Source: Bordetella pseudohinzii (GTDB lineage Bacteria; Pseudomonadota; Gammaproteobacteria; Burkholderiales; Burkholderiaceae_B). From it: a DNA stretch of 64,000 nucleotides. How positions within the stretch are numbered: the stretch's first letter is position 1; every line of letters starts with the position of its first letter. The stretch spans positions 124,001-188,000 of the forward strand of contig NZ_JHEP02000006.1 in the NCBI RefSeq assembly GCF_000657795.2, read 5' to 3'. The notes beneath the pieces are model-generated. The model was not told where the DNA came from. It saw only the letters and a list, made by a program, of their open reading frames with translations, and did no database searches. Shown piece by piece: positions 19,351 to 28,654 of the stretch. The translations under genes were made by a program, and so were the position numbers.

Positions 19351-19385
19351 AGCCTGCCCGAAAGCCCGGGCAGGCTGTTGTTTTC
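19351..19385 (+). terminator. Rho-independent terminator after pmbA
   Basis: A perfect 10-bp stem AGCCTGCCCG/CGGGCAGGCT (19351-19360, 19367-19376) with a 6-nt loop is followed by GTTGTTTT. It lies 10 bases after the pmbA stop. It separates pmbA from the tandem-repeat region further on. Confidence 0.85.
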
Positions 19386-19464
19386 AAAGAGAAATTTCTT
19401 TCCTGGCTCGGCGACGCGGCCGGCAGACAGGGCATGTCCGCGGCGGCCACACTTCCAAAGTCCA

Positions 19465-19656
19465 GGGTGCCCTGAGTTGGGTGCCCTGAGTTGGGTGCCC
19501 TGAGTTGGGTGCCCTGAGTTGGGTGCCCTGAGTTGGGTGCCCTGAGTTGGGTGCCCTGAGTTGGGTGCCCTGAGTTGGGTGCCCTGAGTTGGGTGCCCTG
19601 AGTTGGGTGCCCTGAGTTGGGTGCCCTGAGTTGGGTGCCCTGAGTTGGGTGCCCTG
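19465..19656. repeat. 14-bp tandem repeat array (GGGTGCCCTGAGTT), 13 full units plus a partial one
   Basis: Thirteen identical units GGGTGCCCTGAGTT run from 19465 to 19646, followed by a ten-base partial unit to 19656. No mismatch is seen between units, so the array is young or kept uniform. It lies in a 354-bp gene-free stretch (19341-19694) between the pmbA terminator and the methyltransferase gene and ends 38 bp before that ATG. On the plus strand TGA recurs in every frame, so it is not translated that way. On the minus strand no stop occurs, which creates a spurious long frame. Confidence 0.97.
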
Positions 19657-19694
19657 GATCGATCCATTGCCGGGGCGTCGCCAGGAGTCCCCCG

Positions 19695-20900
19695 ATGTCG
19701 GTCTTGGATTGGTCCGCCCTGCGCGCGCAGGGCGACGAGCGGCTGCGCTTCATCCGCCAGCTCGAAGGGTTCTACGTCTACGCGCACAGCGCCGCCAGCA
19801 CCATGACGCGCGCCCATCACCACCTGCTGTCGGGCATCTATCGCGACGATCCCCGTTTCTTGGGCTATTGCACGCTGGGCGCGCCTTCCAGCCTGCCCTG
19901 GCTGGCCGATGCCCGCTGGCCGGGGGCGGGCGAGTACCGGCCCCTGGCCGACGTGCTTCAGCAGCAGATGCGCGGCGGCGGCCGGATAGGCATGCTGACG
20001 TTCTGCGCAACGCCCGAGGAGCAAATGCTGCTGCACAGGTTCCGCGCCTGGACCTTCGACTACCTGGCCTATCTGGCCGAGCGCAACCGTCCCATGCTCT
20101 ACACGCCGCTGGCCGAGGAGCGCGAGCTGACGCTGGGCCGGCTGCCGGACTACCTCGCCCTGGTCGAGGACATGGACGCGCGCTCCCAGGGCGCGATGCG
20201 CGCGCGGCTGGCCGCGCTGGCCAGCCTGGATCGCCATCTGCTGCAGCGCGAGGCGACGCCTTTCGCGCATATGTACTTCAATGGCCTGAACGAGGCGGAT
20301 TCTTTCGTGCCCCATGCCTGGGAAAACTACGTGGATGTGGGCGCGACCAATGGGGCGGAGCTGCTCAGGCTGGCCAGCCTGGTCGACGACCTGGAGCGCT
20401 CCCGTTTCTGGGCCCTGGAGCCCAACGCGGTCGATTTCGCCCACCTCAAGCAGCTCAGGTTTTTCCTGCCCGCGCGGGTGGCGCGCGGCTTTGCCTGCGG
20501 GCGTCATGGCGGCAGCGTCGATTTCTACACCGATCCGCTCATCCAGGATGGCTCCCGCCTGGTGCCGCCGGCATGCGACCCGGCCTGGCGCCAGGCCAAT
20601 GCGGCGCATATCGAGTCCGTGCCTTGTGTGGCGCTCGATACTCTGGTGCCCGACCCCATCACCCTTCTGAAGATCGACGTCGAAGGCGGGGAGCTGGAAG
20701 TGCTGCAGGGCGCCATCGGCCATGTCGCCCGGCCGGACTGTCGGGTGGCCGTGGCCGCCTATCACTACCCCAAGGACGTGCTGGAGCTGTGCGCCTTCTT
20801 TCGGGAGCTGGGGCGCGGCCGCCTGCGCCTGCGGCAGCACGACGCCACGCTCTGGGACCTGATTCTCTACGTCGACGATCCCGCCCGGCCGGCGGCTTGA
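19695..20900 (+). CDS. FkbM-type methyltransferase-like protein
   Basis: This 401-residue protein has a C-terminal FkbM methyltransferase-like segment. LLKIDVEGGELEVLQGA near residues 325-341 is the family core, followed by VAVAAYHYPKD. FkbM domains transfer methyl groups from S-adenosylmethionine, often to sugar hydroxyls of glycans or secondary metabolites. The N-terminal 200 residues (charged helical, with YVYAHSAAST and HMYFNGLNEAD) I do not recognise. The canonical glycine-rich SAM loop appears only as VDVGATNGAELLR. An AGGAG ribosome site precedes the ATG. It stands alone downstream of the tandem array. Confidence 0.72.
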   Translation: MSVLDWSALRAQGDERLRFIRQLEGFYVYAHSAASTMTRAHHHLLSGIYRDDPRFLGYCTLGAPSSLPWLADARWPGAGEYRPLADVLQQQMRGGGRIGMLTFCATPEEQMLLHRFRAWTFDYLAYLAERNRPMLYTPLAEERELTLGRLPDYLALVEDMDARSQGAMRARLAALASLDRHLLQREATPFAHMYFNGLNEADSFVPHAWENYVDVGATNGAELLRLASLVDDLERSRFWALEPNAVDFAHLKQLRFFLPARVARGFACGRHGGSVDFYTDPLIQDGSRLVPPACDPAWRQANAAHIESVPCVALDTLVPDPITLLKIDVEGGELEVLQGAIGHVARPDCRVAVAAYHYPKDVLELCAFFRELGRGRLRLRQHDATLWDLILYVDDPARPAA

Positions 20901-20979
20901 ACCGCCCCGGCCGCCATGGCGGCGTGTAATATGCATTGCGGGTTATCTTCGGTAGTCTCAAGAGACGAGGAGCCAACAG

Positions 20980-22086
20980 ATGCAACGTCGTTCGTTCTTG
21001 AAGCATGCAGGCATGGGGGCGGTGGCCGGGGGCGCCGTGGTGGCCGCGCCGGTCTTCGCCCAGGACATGCCTTCGGTGAGCTGGCGCCTGGCCTCCAGCT
21101 TCAATCCCAAGCTCGAGACGCTCCATGGCGCCGGCGAGGCCTTCTGCAAGTATGTGGACGAGGCCACCGGCGGCAAGTTCAGCATCCGCCAGTCCCCGGC
21201 CGGCGAGGCCGCCCCGGACACGCCGCTGCTGGACGCGGTGTCCAACAACACCGTGGACTGCGGGCATGGTTTCTCTTCCGCCTACTTCGACAAGGAACCG
21301 GCGCTGTGCTTTGATTCCGCCGTGCCCTTCGGCCTGAATGCGCGCCAGATGAATGCCTGGATGTTCGAGGGCGATGGCCTGAAGCTCACGCGCGAGCTGT
21401 TCAAGCCGCACAAGGTCGTCAACCTGCCCATGGGCAATACGGGCGTGCAGATGGGCGGCTGGAGCCGCAAGGAGATCAAGACCCTCGAAGACCTCAAGGG
21501 CCTGCGCATGCTGACCTCCGGCCTGGCAGGCGAGGTGCTTGCGCGCCTGGGCGTGGCGCCGCAGCAGGTGGCCGCCGCCGAGCTGGCCGCCTCGTTCGAG
21601 AAGGACGCGCTGGATGCCGTGGAGGCCGCCAGCCCCGTCGACGACGAGGCCCTGGGCCTGCAGAAACTCGCCAGGTATTACTACTACCCGGGCTGGTGGG
21701 AGGGGGGCGCGCAAGCCTCGCTCTATATCAACGAAGCCGCCTGGGAAAAACTGCCCAAGCATTACCGCTCGGCGGTCGAATCGGCCAGCCGCGCCGTCCA
21801 CATGGGCGTGACCGCGCGCTACGATGCCCGCAACCCGGCTGCCCTGGGCCGCCTGACCGCGGCTGGCGCCGAGCTGCGCGCCTTTCCGCGCACCGTGCTG
21901 GACGCCGCCTTCGAGGCCAGCGCCCAGGTGTATCAGGCGTTGTCGGACAAGGATCCGAAGTTCAAGGCCCTGTACGAGAACTACATGGGCTTCCGGGACG
22001 ATCTCCTGCCCTGGTTCCGGATCAGCGAAAACGCCTACGATCAGTACTTGATGAGCATGGCCCTGGCCTTGCGCAGGCGCCGATAG
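20980..22086 (+). CDS. TRAP transporter substrate-binding protein (DctP family), orphan
   Basis: This 368-residue periplasmic receptor begins with a twin-arginine signal (RRSFLK at residues 3-8) followed by a hydrophobic stretch, with cleavage likely after VFAQ. The body matches DctP/TakP-like receptors: WRLASSFNPKLETL, NTVDCGHGFSSAY and GLKGLRM-type segments (DLKGLRMLTSG). Such receptors bind organic or keto acids and deliver them to DctQM. No dctQ or dctM gene lies nearby, so it must serve a permease encoded elsewhere or act alone. A TAATAT box at 20927-20932 may be its -10. Confidence 0.88.
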   Translation: MQRRSFLKHAGMGAVAGGAVVAAPVFAQDMPSVSWRLASSFNPKLETLHGAGEAFCKYVDEATGGKFSIRQSPAGEAAPDTPLLDAVSNNTVDCGHGFSSAYFDKEPALCFDSAVPFGLNARQMNAWMFEGDGLKLTRELFKPHKVVNLPMGNTGVQMGGWSRKEIKTLEDLKGLRMLTSGLAGEVLARLGVAPQQVAAAELAASFEKDALDAVEAASPVDDEALGLQKLARYYYYPGWWEGGAQASLYINEAAWEKLPKHYRSAVESASRAVHMGVTARYDARNPAALGRLTAAGAELRAFPRTVLDAAFEASAQVYQALSDKDPKFKALYENYMGFRDDLLPWFRISENAYDQYLMSMALALRRRR

Positions 22087-22137
22087 GTGCGTCCCTGTTT
22101 TGTTTTTCCCAGCCCGGGATGCCATGCCGCGGCGCGC

Positions 22138-22168
22138 TTGCACAAAAAATGAGCAGACGTGCTAAACT
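22138..22168 (+). promoter_or_regulatory. Putative promoter of rplM-rpsI
   Basis: TTGCAC at 22138-22143 and TAAACT at 22163-22168 resemble -35 and -10 boxes with a slightly long 19-bp spacing. They lie about 180 bp upstream of rplM in a 259-bp interval that otherwise contains no convincing gene. The long leader may hold autoregulatory structure, as ribosomal protein leaders often do, but I cannot define a fold. Confidence 0.45.
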
Positions 22169-22345
22169 AGCTAGCTTTCCCTTGTTCCGGCTTTGGCTTG
22201 AACATGGCTAAGGTCACCAGTACGGGCGGGTAATAACGCTTAGACGGGCGGCCAGTTCCCGGGGCAGTGCCACGGGTTTGCCATCGGGAAAGACCCCGGC
22301 CAGGATGTTCTGGCGGGCAACCTTTATTCAATTCTAGGAACCATC

Positions 22346-22774
22346 ATGAAGACCTTTGTGGCCAAGCCGCATGAAGTCAAGCGTGACTGGTTTGTGATCG
22401 ACGCCAAGGGCAAAGTCCTCGGTCGTGTGGCCAGCGAAGTCGCACGCCGTCTGCGTGGCAAGCACAAACCCGAATTCACGCCGCACGTTGATACCGGCGA
22501 TTACATCGTCATCATCAACGCTTCCGATATCGTCGTTACGGGTACCAAGGCGCAAGACAAGAAGTACTTCCGCCACACCACCTACCCGGGCGGTATCCGC
22601 GAAACGAACTTCGAGAAAATGCAAGAGCGTTTTCCCGGCCGCGCCATCCAGAAGGCCGTCAAGGGCATGCTGCCCAAGGGTCCGCTGGGCTACGCCATGA
22701 TCAAGAAACTCAAGGTGTACGCTGGTGCCGAGCATCCGCACACCGCTCAGCAGCCCAAGCCGCTGGATATCTAA
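22346..22774 (+). CDS. rplM: 50S ribosomal protein L13
   Basis: This 142-residue protein has the canonical L13 sequence ([15 protein letters not shown] at the start, [12 protein letters not shown] near residue 108). It binds 23S rRNA early in large-subunit assembly. The codon use is noticeably less GC-biased than in the neighbours, as expected for a highly expressed gene. It is followed after 9 bases by rpsI, the standard bacterial pairing. Confidence 0.98.
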   Translation: MKTFVAKPHEVKRDWFVIDAKGKVLGRVASEVARRLRGKHKPEFTPHVDTGDYIVIINASDIVVTGTKAQDKKYFRHTTYPGGIRETNFEKMQERFPGRAIQKAVKGMLPKGPLGYAMIKKLKVYAGAEHPHTAQQPKPLDI

Positions 22775-22783
22775 GGAAACGCC

Positions 22784-23176
22784 ATGATCGGTAACTGGAA
22801 CTACGGAACCGGCCGTCGCAAAACCTCGGTGGCTCGTGTTTTCATCAAGAAGGGTACGGGCAAGATCGTCGTCAACGGCAAGCCCGTCGACGAGTTCTTC
22901 GCTCGCGAAACCGGCCGCATGGTCGTGCGCCAGCCCCTGGCGCTGACCGGCCACCTCGAATCGTTCGACATCAAGGTCAACGTGATCGGTGGCGGCGAGA
23001 CGGGCCAGGCTGGCGCGGTTCGTCACGGCATCACGCGTGCCCTGATCGACTACGACGCGACCCTGAAGCCGGCGCTGTCGCAAGCGGGCTTCGTGACCCG
23101 CGACGCGCGCGAAGTTGAACGTAAGAAGGTCGGTCTGCGCAAGGCGCGCCGCCGCAAGCAGTTCAGCAAGCGTTAA
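22784..23176 (+). CDS. rpsI: 30S ribosomal protein S9
   Basis: This 130-residue protein has the typical [14 protein letters not shown] start and the basic C-terminal tail ending in [11 protein letters not shown], whose last residues reach into the decoding site of the small subunit. It is co-transcribed with rplM and ends at a strong hairpin terminator. No anomalies are visible. Confidence 0.98.
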   Translation: MIGNWNYGTGRRKTSVARVFIKKGTGKIVVNGKPVDEFFARETGRMVVRQPLALTGHLESFDIKVNVIGGGETGQAGAVRHGITRALIDYDATLKPALSQAGFVTRDAREVERKKVGLRKARRRKQFSKR

Positions 23177-23187
23177 TCGCTGTATGC

Positions 23188-23216
23188 AAAAAGGCCGCGC
23201 AAGCGGCCTTTTTGCT
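23188..23216 (+). terminator. Rho-independent terminator after rpsI
   Basis: A perfect 11-bp stem AAAAAGGCCGC/GCGGCCTTTTT (23188-23198, 23203-23213) with a GCAA loop runs into further T residues. It ends the ribosomal protein operon 11 bases after rpsI. The A-rich left flank would also allow termination from the other strand. Confidence 0.93.
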
Positions 23217-23372
23217 TTTAGGCCCGGCCCCGGGGGAACCCTGGGCCGCCTAGCCTGTCTCACCCTGCGGCAGTCCTCAGGATGGCCGCGGGTGTCGGAG
23301 CGATACAATTCATTCAGGCGTGTCGCGCCCAGTGCCACACTCCAGCGTGCCTCACACCCAGGAAAAGCTACC

Positions 23373-24440
23373 ATGGCCCAAGCAAGTCATTCCCGCATCA
23401 AGGTCGGCATTGTCGGCGGCACCGGATATACCGGCGTCGAGCTGCTGCGCTTGCTGTCTCAGCACCCCAATGTCGAACTCACCGCCATCACCTCGCGCAA
23501 GGAAGACGGCCTGCCCGTGGCGGACATGTACCCCAATTTGCGCGGCCGCGTGAAGCTGGCTTTTTCCGCGCCGGAAAAGGCCACGCTGACCGACTGCGAC
23601 GTGGTGTTCTTCGCGACGCCGCATGGGGTGGCCATGGCCCAGGCCCAGGAGCTGACCGCCGCCGGCACCCGCGTGATCGACCTGGCCGCCGACTTCCGCC
23701 TGCAGGACACCGCGATGTTCGAGCGCTGGTACAAGATGCCGCATAGCTGCCCGGACATCCTGGCCGGCCAGTCGGCCTACGGCCTGGTCGAGCTCAATCG
23801 CGCCGCCATTGCCGGCGCCAAGGTGATCGGCAACCCGGGCTGCTATCCCACGACCGTCATCCTGGGCCTGGCGCCGCTGATCGAAGGCGGCAAGAAGCTG
23901 GTCGATACCCAGACCCTGATCGCCGACTGCAAGTCGGGCGTCTCGGGCGCCGGCCGCAAGGCCGAGGTGGGCTCGCTGTTTTCCGAGGCCAGCGATAACT
24001 TCAAGGCCTATGGCGTGGCGGGCCACCGCCATCATCCCGAGATCGTCGAGCAGCTTGAAAAGCTGGCCGGCGGCAAGGTCGGCCTGACCTTCGTGCCGCA
24101 CCTGGTGCCCATGATCCGCGGCATGTTCTCCACCATTTATGCCCGCATCCTGCCCGAAGCCCGCGACACCGACTTCCAGGCCCTGTTCGAGGCCCGCTAT
24201 GCCGACGAGGCCTTCATCGACGTGATGCCGGCCGGCAGCCTGCCCGAGACCCGCTCCGTGCGCGCCTCCAACAACCTGCGCATCTCGGTGCAGCGTCCGG
24301 GCAATGGCGACCAGCTCGTCATCCTGGTGATCCAGGACAACCTGGTCAAGGGCGCGGCGGGCCAGGCGGTGCAGAACATGAACCTGATGTTCGGCCTGCC
24401 CGAGGCTACCGGCCTGGACCAGGTCGCCATTCTTCCTTGA
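23373..24440 (+). CDS. argC: N-acetyl-gamma-glutamyl-phosphate reductase
   Basis: This 355-residue enzyme reduces N-acetylglutamyl phosphate with NADPH in arginine synthesis. The dinucleotide motif GGTGYTG is at residues 14-20 and the catalytic Cys157 is in NPGCYPT. I chose the ATG at 23373, preceded by AGGAAAAG, over a frame that extends back through rpsI. A TACAAT box near 23304 could be its -10. The other arg genes are not in the window. Confidence 0.96.
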   Translation: MAQASHSRIKVGIVGGTGYTGVELLRLLSQHPNVELTAITSRKEDGLPVADMYPNLRGRVKLAFSAPEKATLTDCDVVFFATPHGVAMAQAQELTAAGTRVIDLAADFRLQDTAMFERWYKMPHSCPDILAGQSAYGLVELNRAAIAGAKVIGNPGCYPTTVILGLAPLIEGGKKLVDTQTLIADCKSGVSGAGRKAEVGSLFSEASDNFKAYGVAGHRHHPEIVEQLEKLAGGKVGLTFVPHLVPMIRGMFSTIYARILPEARDTDFQALFEARYADEAFIDVMPAGSLPETRSVRASNNLRISVQRPGNGDQLVILVIQDNLVKGAAGQAVQNMNLMFGLPEATGLDQVAILP

Positions 24441-24490
24441 TTTTTCGCAGTCCGCCCAGGGGCGCCCGCGGCGCCCGGGCCTGAGCATCC

Positions 24491-25315
24491 ATGTCCGAGC
24501 ATCCCGCTTCCGCTGTTCTGCCCCGCAAACGCGGGTGGCGGCGCGTGGCCTGGATGGCGCTCACGCTGGGTCTGGGGCTGGCCGCCGGCGCCGGCCTGGG
24601 CTATCAATACGCCCTGGGGCCGGGCCGGCCTGGGCAGATGGTGATGCTCACCGAGGAGCAGGTCCAGGCCCAGGATGCCAGCCTGCGCCAGCGCGAGGCC
24701 GAGGCGCGCTTTCTGCGCGCCCAGCTCGATACCGCTGATGGCGAAATCGCCGTCGAGCGGGCCGCCCGCCAGGAGCTCGAGACCCAGCTGCGCGCCTCGC
24801 AGGCCGAGGTGGGCCGCGTGCGGGACCAGCTGGCCTTCTATGAGCAATTGCTGCCGCCGGGGCCGGCGGGCTCCATCGATATCCGCGGCGCGGAGTTTTC
24901 GCGCGTCGGCAGCGGCCTGCGGTATCGCGTGCTGCTGATGCGCAGCGGCCGCGGCGGCGAGAGCGCCTTCAGCGGCGAGCTGCGCTTCCAGGCCAACGGC
25001 ATCCAGCAGGGCCAGATGGTGACCGTCGAACTCAGCCCGCAGCAGGTCAAGACGGACGAGGCCGCGGCGCCCGCGGCCGTCCTGCCGCCGGCGGCCGCGC
25101 AGGCCGTGCCCGCCGAAGAAGCGCCGGCCGCCACGGTGGCCAATGGGGCCAACGGCGGCAACGGGACGGGCTTGCTGGCCCTGAATTTCGATCAGTTCCA
25201 GCGCAGCCAGGGCGTGCTGGCCTTGCCCGAGGGCTTCGTCCCCGAAAGCGTGACGGTCACGGTTCTCGAAGAGGGAACGGTGCGCGCCACGCGAAATGTC
25301 AAATTGGAATTTTGA
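24491..25315 (+). CDS. DUF6776-like membrane-anchored coiled-coil protein
   Basis: This 274-residue protein has one N-terminal transmembrane segment at about residues 19-40 (VAWMALTLGLGLAAGAGLG). A heptad-like coiled coil over about residues 58-118 is rich in Glu, Gln, Arg and Ala. The C-terminal part is beta-rich and interrupted by an Ala/Pro/Glu-rich, then Gly/Asn-rich, linker near residues 190-225. The end LEEGTVRATRNVKLEF is typical of this family of unknown function found beside argC/erpA in Burkholderiales. Topology suggests a periplasmic or cell-envelope role. No enzyme motif is visible. Confidence 0.7.
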   Translation: MSEHPASAVLPRKRGWRRVAWMALTLGLGLAAGAGLGYQYALGPGRPGQMVMLTEEQVQAQDASLRQREAEARFLRAQLDTADGEIAVERAARQELETQLRASQAEVGRVRDQLAFYEQLLPPGPAGSIDIRGAEFSRVGSGLRYRVLLMRSGRGGESAFSGELRFQANGIQQGQMVTVELSPQQVKTDEAAAPAAVLPPAAAQAVPAEEAPAATVANGANGGNGTGLLALNFDQFQRSQGVLALPEGFVPESVTVTVLEEGTVRATRNVKLEF

Positions 25316-25402
25316 GGCGCGGCCCGGCTGCGCTATAGTGATCTTATTCGCGCGGCCCAGGCCGCCATCCGGAATTCGGCCCTCGCGGCCAGGAGTGTAA
25401 AC

Positions 25403-25774
25403 ATGAATGCTGTTACCGAAACCGTGGATCTTCAAGCTCCCCCGCCGGCGCCGCTGATCTTCACCGATTCGGCTGCCGCCAAGGTCAAGGACCTGCTGGC
25501 CGAAGAGGGCAACCCCGAGCTCAAGCTGCGCGTCTTTGTGCAGGGCGGCGGCTGTTCGGGTTTCCAGTATGGCTTCACCTTCGACGAGGTCGTCAATGAA
25601 GACGACACCGTGCTCGACAAGGAAGGCGTGCAGCTGCTGGTCGACCCCATGAGCTTCCAGTACCTGGTGGGCGCCGAGATCGACTACAAAGAAGACCTCG
25701 AAGGCGCGCAGTTCGTCATCCGCAATCCCAATGCGACGACGACCTGCGGCTGCGGTTCGTCCTTCTCGGTCTGA
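25403..25774 (+). CDS. erpA: Iron-sulfur cluster insertion protein ErpA
   Basis: This 123-residue A-type carrier delivers [4Fe-4S] or [2Fe-2S] clusters to apo-enzymes. The three cluster ligands are Cys51 in GGGCSGFQY and Cys115 and Cys117 in TCGCGSSF. Length and motifs match ErpA/IscA. Fe-S targets encoded in this same window include BoxA and NirB, though a direct link is only inference. A hairpin terminator follows the stop. Confidence 0.95.
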   Translation: MNAVTETVDLQAPPPAPLIFTDSAAAKVKDLLAEEGNPELKLRVFVQGGGCSGFQYGFTFDEVVNEDDTVLDKEGVQLLVDPMSFQYLVGAEIDYKEDLEGAQFVIRNPNATTTCGCGSSFSV

Positions 25775-25795
25775 GGCCGCGCGCGTCCGCCAGCC

Positions 25796-25822
25796 AAGAG
25801 CCCCTTCGGGGGCTTTTTTGTT
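25796..25822 (+). terminator. Terminator between erpA and anmK
   Basis: AGCCCC/GGGGCT (25799-25804, 25809-25814) with a TTCG loop is extended by weaker A-T and G-T pairs and followed by a run of T. The A-rich left flank could let it serve convergent anmK as well, since anmK ends at 25827. Confidence 0.85.
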
Positions 25823-25826
25823 TGCC

Positions 25827-26954
25827 TCAGCGGCCTGGGTACAGCGCGCCCAGGATGCGCGGCCCGCGCGCGCCGGTGACTTCGGGCACGCCGGCGGCCT
25901 GGCGGTCGACACAGGCCCGGGCCAGCCAGGCGAAAGCCATGGCCTCCACCCATTGGCCCGGCACGCCTTCGCTGTCGGTCGGGGCGACCGGGCAGGGCAG
26001 GGCCTGCGCCAGGGCCGCCATCAGGCTTGGATTGCGCGCGCCGCCGCCGCAGACGAGCAAGCTGGTCAGCGTCTCGCCGGCCACGGCGCGGGCCACGGTC
26101 TGGGCCGTGAGGGCCACCAGCGTGGCCTGCACGTCCTGAGGCTTGAGCGCGCGGCCATGGCTGGCCAGGCGCTGCTGCAGCCAGGCCAGCCCGAAGAGAT
26201 CGCGCCCGGTGGACTTGGGCGCGGGCAGCGCGAACCAGGGTTCGCTATCGAGCAGATGCCGCAGCAGGCCGGCGTCGGCCGTGCCGCCGGCGGCCCATAG
26301 GCCGTCGCGGTCGTAGGCCTGGCCGGTGTGCAGCTGGCACCAGGCATCGAGCAGCACATTGGCCGGACCGGTATCAAAGCCGCGCGGGGGGCGTCCCGGC
26401 GCCAGCAGGGTGACGTTGCCGATGCCGCCCAGATTGAGCACGGCGCGCGGCGCGCCGTGGTTGAACATGGCGTCGTGGAACGGCGGCACCAGGGGCGCGC
26501 CCTGGCCGCCGGCGGCCACGTCGCGGCTGCGGAAGTCCGCCACGACGTCGATGCCGCATTGTTCGGCCAGCAGCGCCGGGGCGTTCAGCTGCAGGGTATA
26601 GCCCAGGTCGGGGCGATGCCGCACGGTCTGGCCATGCGCGCCGATGGCGCGCACCTGTTCGCGCGGCAGGCCGCTGGCCGCCAGCAGGCGCTCGCAGGCC
26701 TGGGCATAAAGGCGCGCCAGGTCATTGGCCGCCAGCGCGGCGCGATGCAGCTCGTCGGGGCCGCTGGTGTTCAGGGCCAGCAAGGCGGCGCGCAGCGCCT
26801 CGGGCATGTCCAGGCTGGTGCTGGCCAGCAGCTGTGGCCCGGGGTCCAGGCGCAGCAGCACGCCGTCCACCCCGTCCATGCTGGTGCCCGACATCAGGCC
26901 GATGAAACAACGGCCCGGCAGCGGGCTGCTCGGGCCGTTGGCGGATCGCGTCAT
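25827..26954 (-). CDS. anmK: Anhydro-N-acetylmuramic acid kinase
   Basis: This 375-residue sugar kinase of the ASKHA fold converts 1,6-anhydro-MurNAc plus ATP to MurNAc-6-phosphate during peptidoglycan recycling. The phosphate-binding motif GLMSGTSMDG is at residues 19-28, and GGIGNVTLLAPG is also typical. The ATG at 26954 gives the family length; a longer frame runs through the upstream peptidase gene. It follows the LytM peptidase gene by 8 bases on the same strand, so two murein genes are co-transcribed. Confidence 0.95.
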   Translation of the reverse strand: MTRSANGPSSPLPGRCFIGLMSGTSMDGVDGVLLRLDPGPQLLASTSLDMPEALRAALLALNTSGPDELHRAALAANDLARLYAQACERLLAASGLPREQVRAIGAHGQTVRHRPDLGYTLQLNAPALLAEQCGIDVVADFRSRDVAAGGQGAPLVPPFHDAMFNHGAPRAVLNLGGIGNVTLLAPGRPPRGFDTGPANVLLDAWCQLHTGQAYDRDGLWAAGGTADAGLLRHLLDSEPWFALPAPKSTGRDLFGLAWLQQRLASHGRALKPQDVQATLVALTAQTVARAVAGETLTSLLVCGGGARNPSLMAALAQALPCPVAPTDSEGVPGQWVEAMAFAWLARACVDRQAAGVPEVTGARGPRILGALYPGR

Positions 26955-26962
26955 GGCCGGAC

Positions 26963-28378
26963 TCAGCGGCTGGCCACGTTGGTCATCGATTCCGGCAGGG
27001 TCTGCTGGAATTCGGTCAGCAGCTGGATCTGCTGCTTGAAGGGCGCGACCGTCTTGGCGAAGGCGCGGGCCTCGGCGGGCTCCAGCTTGCGCGCCACGGG
27101 CAGGTCCACCGACAGCGGATCGACCGGCTGGTTGTCGATGCGGAACTCGTAGTGCAGGTGCGGGCCGGTGGCCCAACCGGTGGCGCCCACATAGCCGACC
27201 AGGTCGCCCTGGGCGATCTTGTCGCCTTTTTTCAGGCCCGGCCGAATGCGGCTCTGGTGCGCATACAGCGTGGAGTACTTGCCGTGGTGCTTGACGATGA
27301 CCACATTGCCGTAGCCGTTCTGCCAGCCGGCGAACTCGACCGTGCCGTCCGCCGTGCTGTGGATGGGCGTGCCCGAGGGCGCCGCATAGTCCACGCCCTT
27401 GTGGCCGGTCCAGGTGCGGTGGATGGGGTGCATGCGCATGCCGAAGGTCGAGCTGATGCGGGTGAACTTCAGGGCCGTGCGCAGGAAGGCGCCGCGCAGG
27501 CTGGTGCCATCGAAGTCGTAGTAGCTGCCGCTCTTGTTGTCGGCGCTGAACCAGACCGCGTTGTAGACCTTGTCGTTGTTGATGAACTCGACCGCCAGCA
27601 GGCGGCCGGCGCCGGCATAGCGGCCATCGTGCGAGCGGACCTCGTAGACGACGCGGAACTGGTCGCCCTGGCGCAGGTCGCGCAGGAAGTCGATCTTGGC
27701 GCCGAGGATGTCGGCCATCTGCAGCGTGATCGAATCGGGGATGCCGGCCGCGTCGGTCGCCGCGAACAGCGAGGAGCGGATGGTGCCCACGGCCACGCGG
27801 GTCTGCAGGTCGGTGTTCTCGGTGATTTCCTCGGCCTTGAAGCCCTCGCCCTCGGGTTGGACGTGCAGCATCTTGGTGTAGACCTGGCCGTCGACCTCGT
27901 TGCCCGGGGTGTGGATGTAGCGCAGCCAGACCAGGTTGCCTTGCTCGTCCGTGGCGGCCTGCACCGAGCGGCCCGGATAGAGGCGGTAGATGCTGCGGGC
28001 GCTGGCGTCGTGGGTCAGGAAGCCCTGCAGCTTGCTGTCGTCGAGATCCAGGCGCTGCAGCACGCTGGCCAGGGTGTCGCCGGAGCGGATGCGGGTTTCG
28101 CTGATGTAGGGGGCGGGGGCGCTGGCGCTGACCTGCATCTGCCCGGGTTCGAGCGGCAGTTCGCTGTTGATCAGGCGCAGGGGAGGGAGTTCGGTGCGGT
28201 CGGGCTGCTGGACCATGCCCAGCGCGGCGGCGCCGGCGAACAGGCCAAGGGCGGAGACAACCAGGGTGCGGCGGACAAGCGCGCCGCCGCGGGAGGTTCC
28301 GGGTTCGACGGCGGGGGCGAACAGGGCGGCAACCTTGCGGCTCAGGCTACGCACCAGACTGTTGAAGCCTCGATTCAT
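26963..28378 (-). CDS. M23/LytM peptidoglycan endopeptidase
   Basis: This 471-residue protein has an N-terminal membrane anchor at about residues 38-58 (LVVSALGLFAGAAALGM) and a LysM/OapA-like segment (IRSGDTLASVLQRLDL). The C-terminal zinc peptidase domain carries the first metal ligands in HKGVDYAAP and the HLHYEFRI motif. It resembles MepM-type D,D-endopeptidases that cut cross-links to let new glycan strands in. It looks periplasmic and anchored in the inner membrane. The ATG at 28378 places the anchor at the N-terminus; an upstream in-frame start would overlap the divergent tyrS promoter region. Confidence 0.92.
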   Translation of the reverse strand: MNRGFNSLVRSLSRKVAALFAPAVEPGTSRGGALVRRTLVVSALGLFAGAAALGMVQQPDRTELPPLRLINSELPLEPGQMQVSASAPAPYISETRIRSGDTLASVLQRLDLDDSKLQGFLTHDASARSIYRLYPGRSVQAATDEQGNLVWLRYIHTPGNEVDGQVYTKMLHVQPEGEGFKAEEITENTDLQTRVAVGTIRSSLFAATDAAGIPDSITLQMADILGAKIDFLRDLRQGDQFRVVYEVRSHDGRYAGAGRLLAVEFINNDKVYNAVWFSADNKSGSYYDFDGTSLRGAFLRTALKFTRISSTFGMRMHPIHRTWTGHKGVDYAAPSGTPIHSTADGTVEFAGWQNGYGNVVIVKHHGKYSTLYAHQSRIRPGLKKGDKIAQGDLVGYVGATGWATGPHLHYEFRIDNQPVDPLSVDLPVARKLEPAEARAFAKTVAPFKQQIQLLTEFQQTLPESMTNVASR

Positions 28379-28654
28379 TAGGCGGACCTTAGATGGGTAC
28401 AAATGCACAAATAACGCCTGACCGCGGCTATCCCCCTGTCGGCCTGTGGGCTGAAGGTGGGTTGCGCCGAGGCGGCGGTATCGTGGACTGACTTTGGAAG
28501 AACGGGCGGCTAGCAGGGACGTCAACCGGCACGAATATGACAGTTGCGTATGATTAGGGCAGTATCCTAGCCGAATAAGCTAGAATTTTCGACAGATTTC
28601 TACAGTTTTTACACCTTTTTCTCGCTTAACTCCCGTCTTCCGGGTCCTATCATC

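Noticed and set aside
19465-19656. CRISPR array
   Set aside because: The units are contiguous 14-mers with no spacers and no cas genes in the window; it is a simple tandem repeat.
17883-20936. A minus-strand open frame of over 1000 codons that includes a 14-residue peptide repeat
   Set aside because: It is antisense to pmbA and the methyltransferase gene. The peptide repeat comes from the 14-bp array, which has no minus-strand stops in any frame. It has no family resemblance and no ribosome site.
22204-22233. Nine-codon frame in the rplM leader
   Set aside because: It has no ribosome site and no compositional signature, so I treat it as chance.
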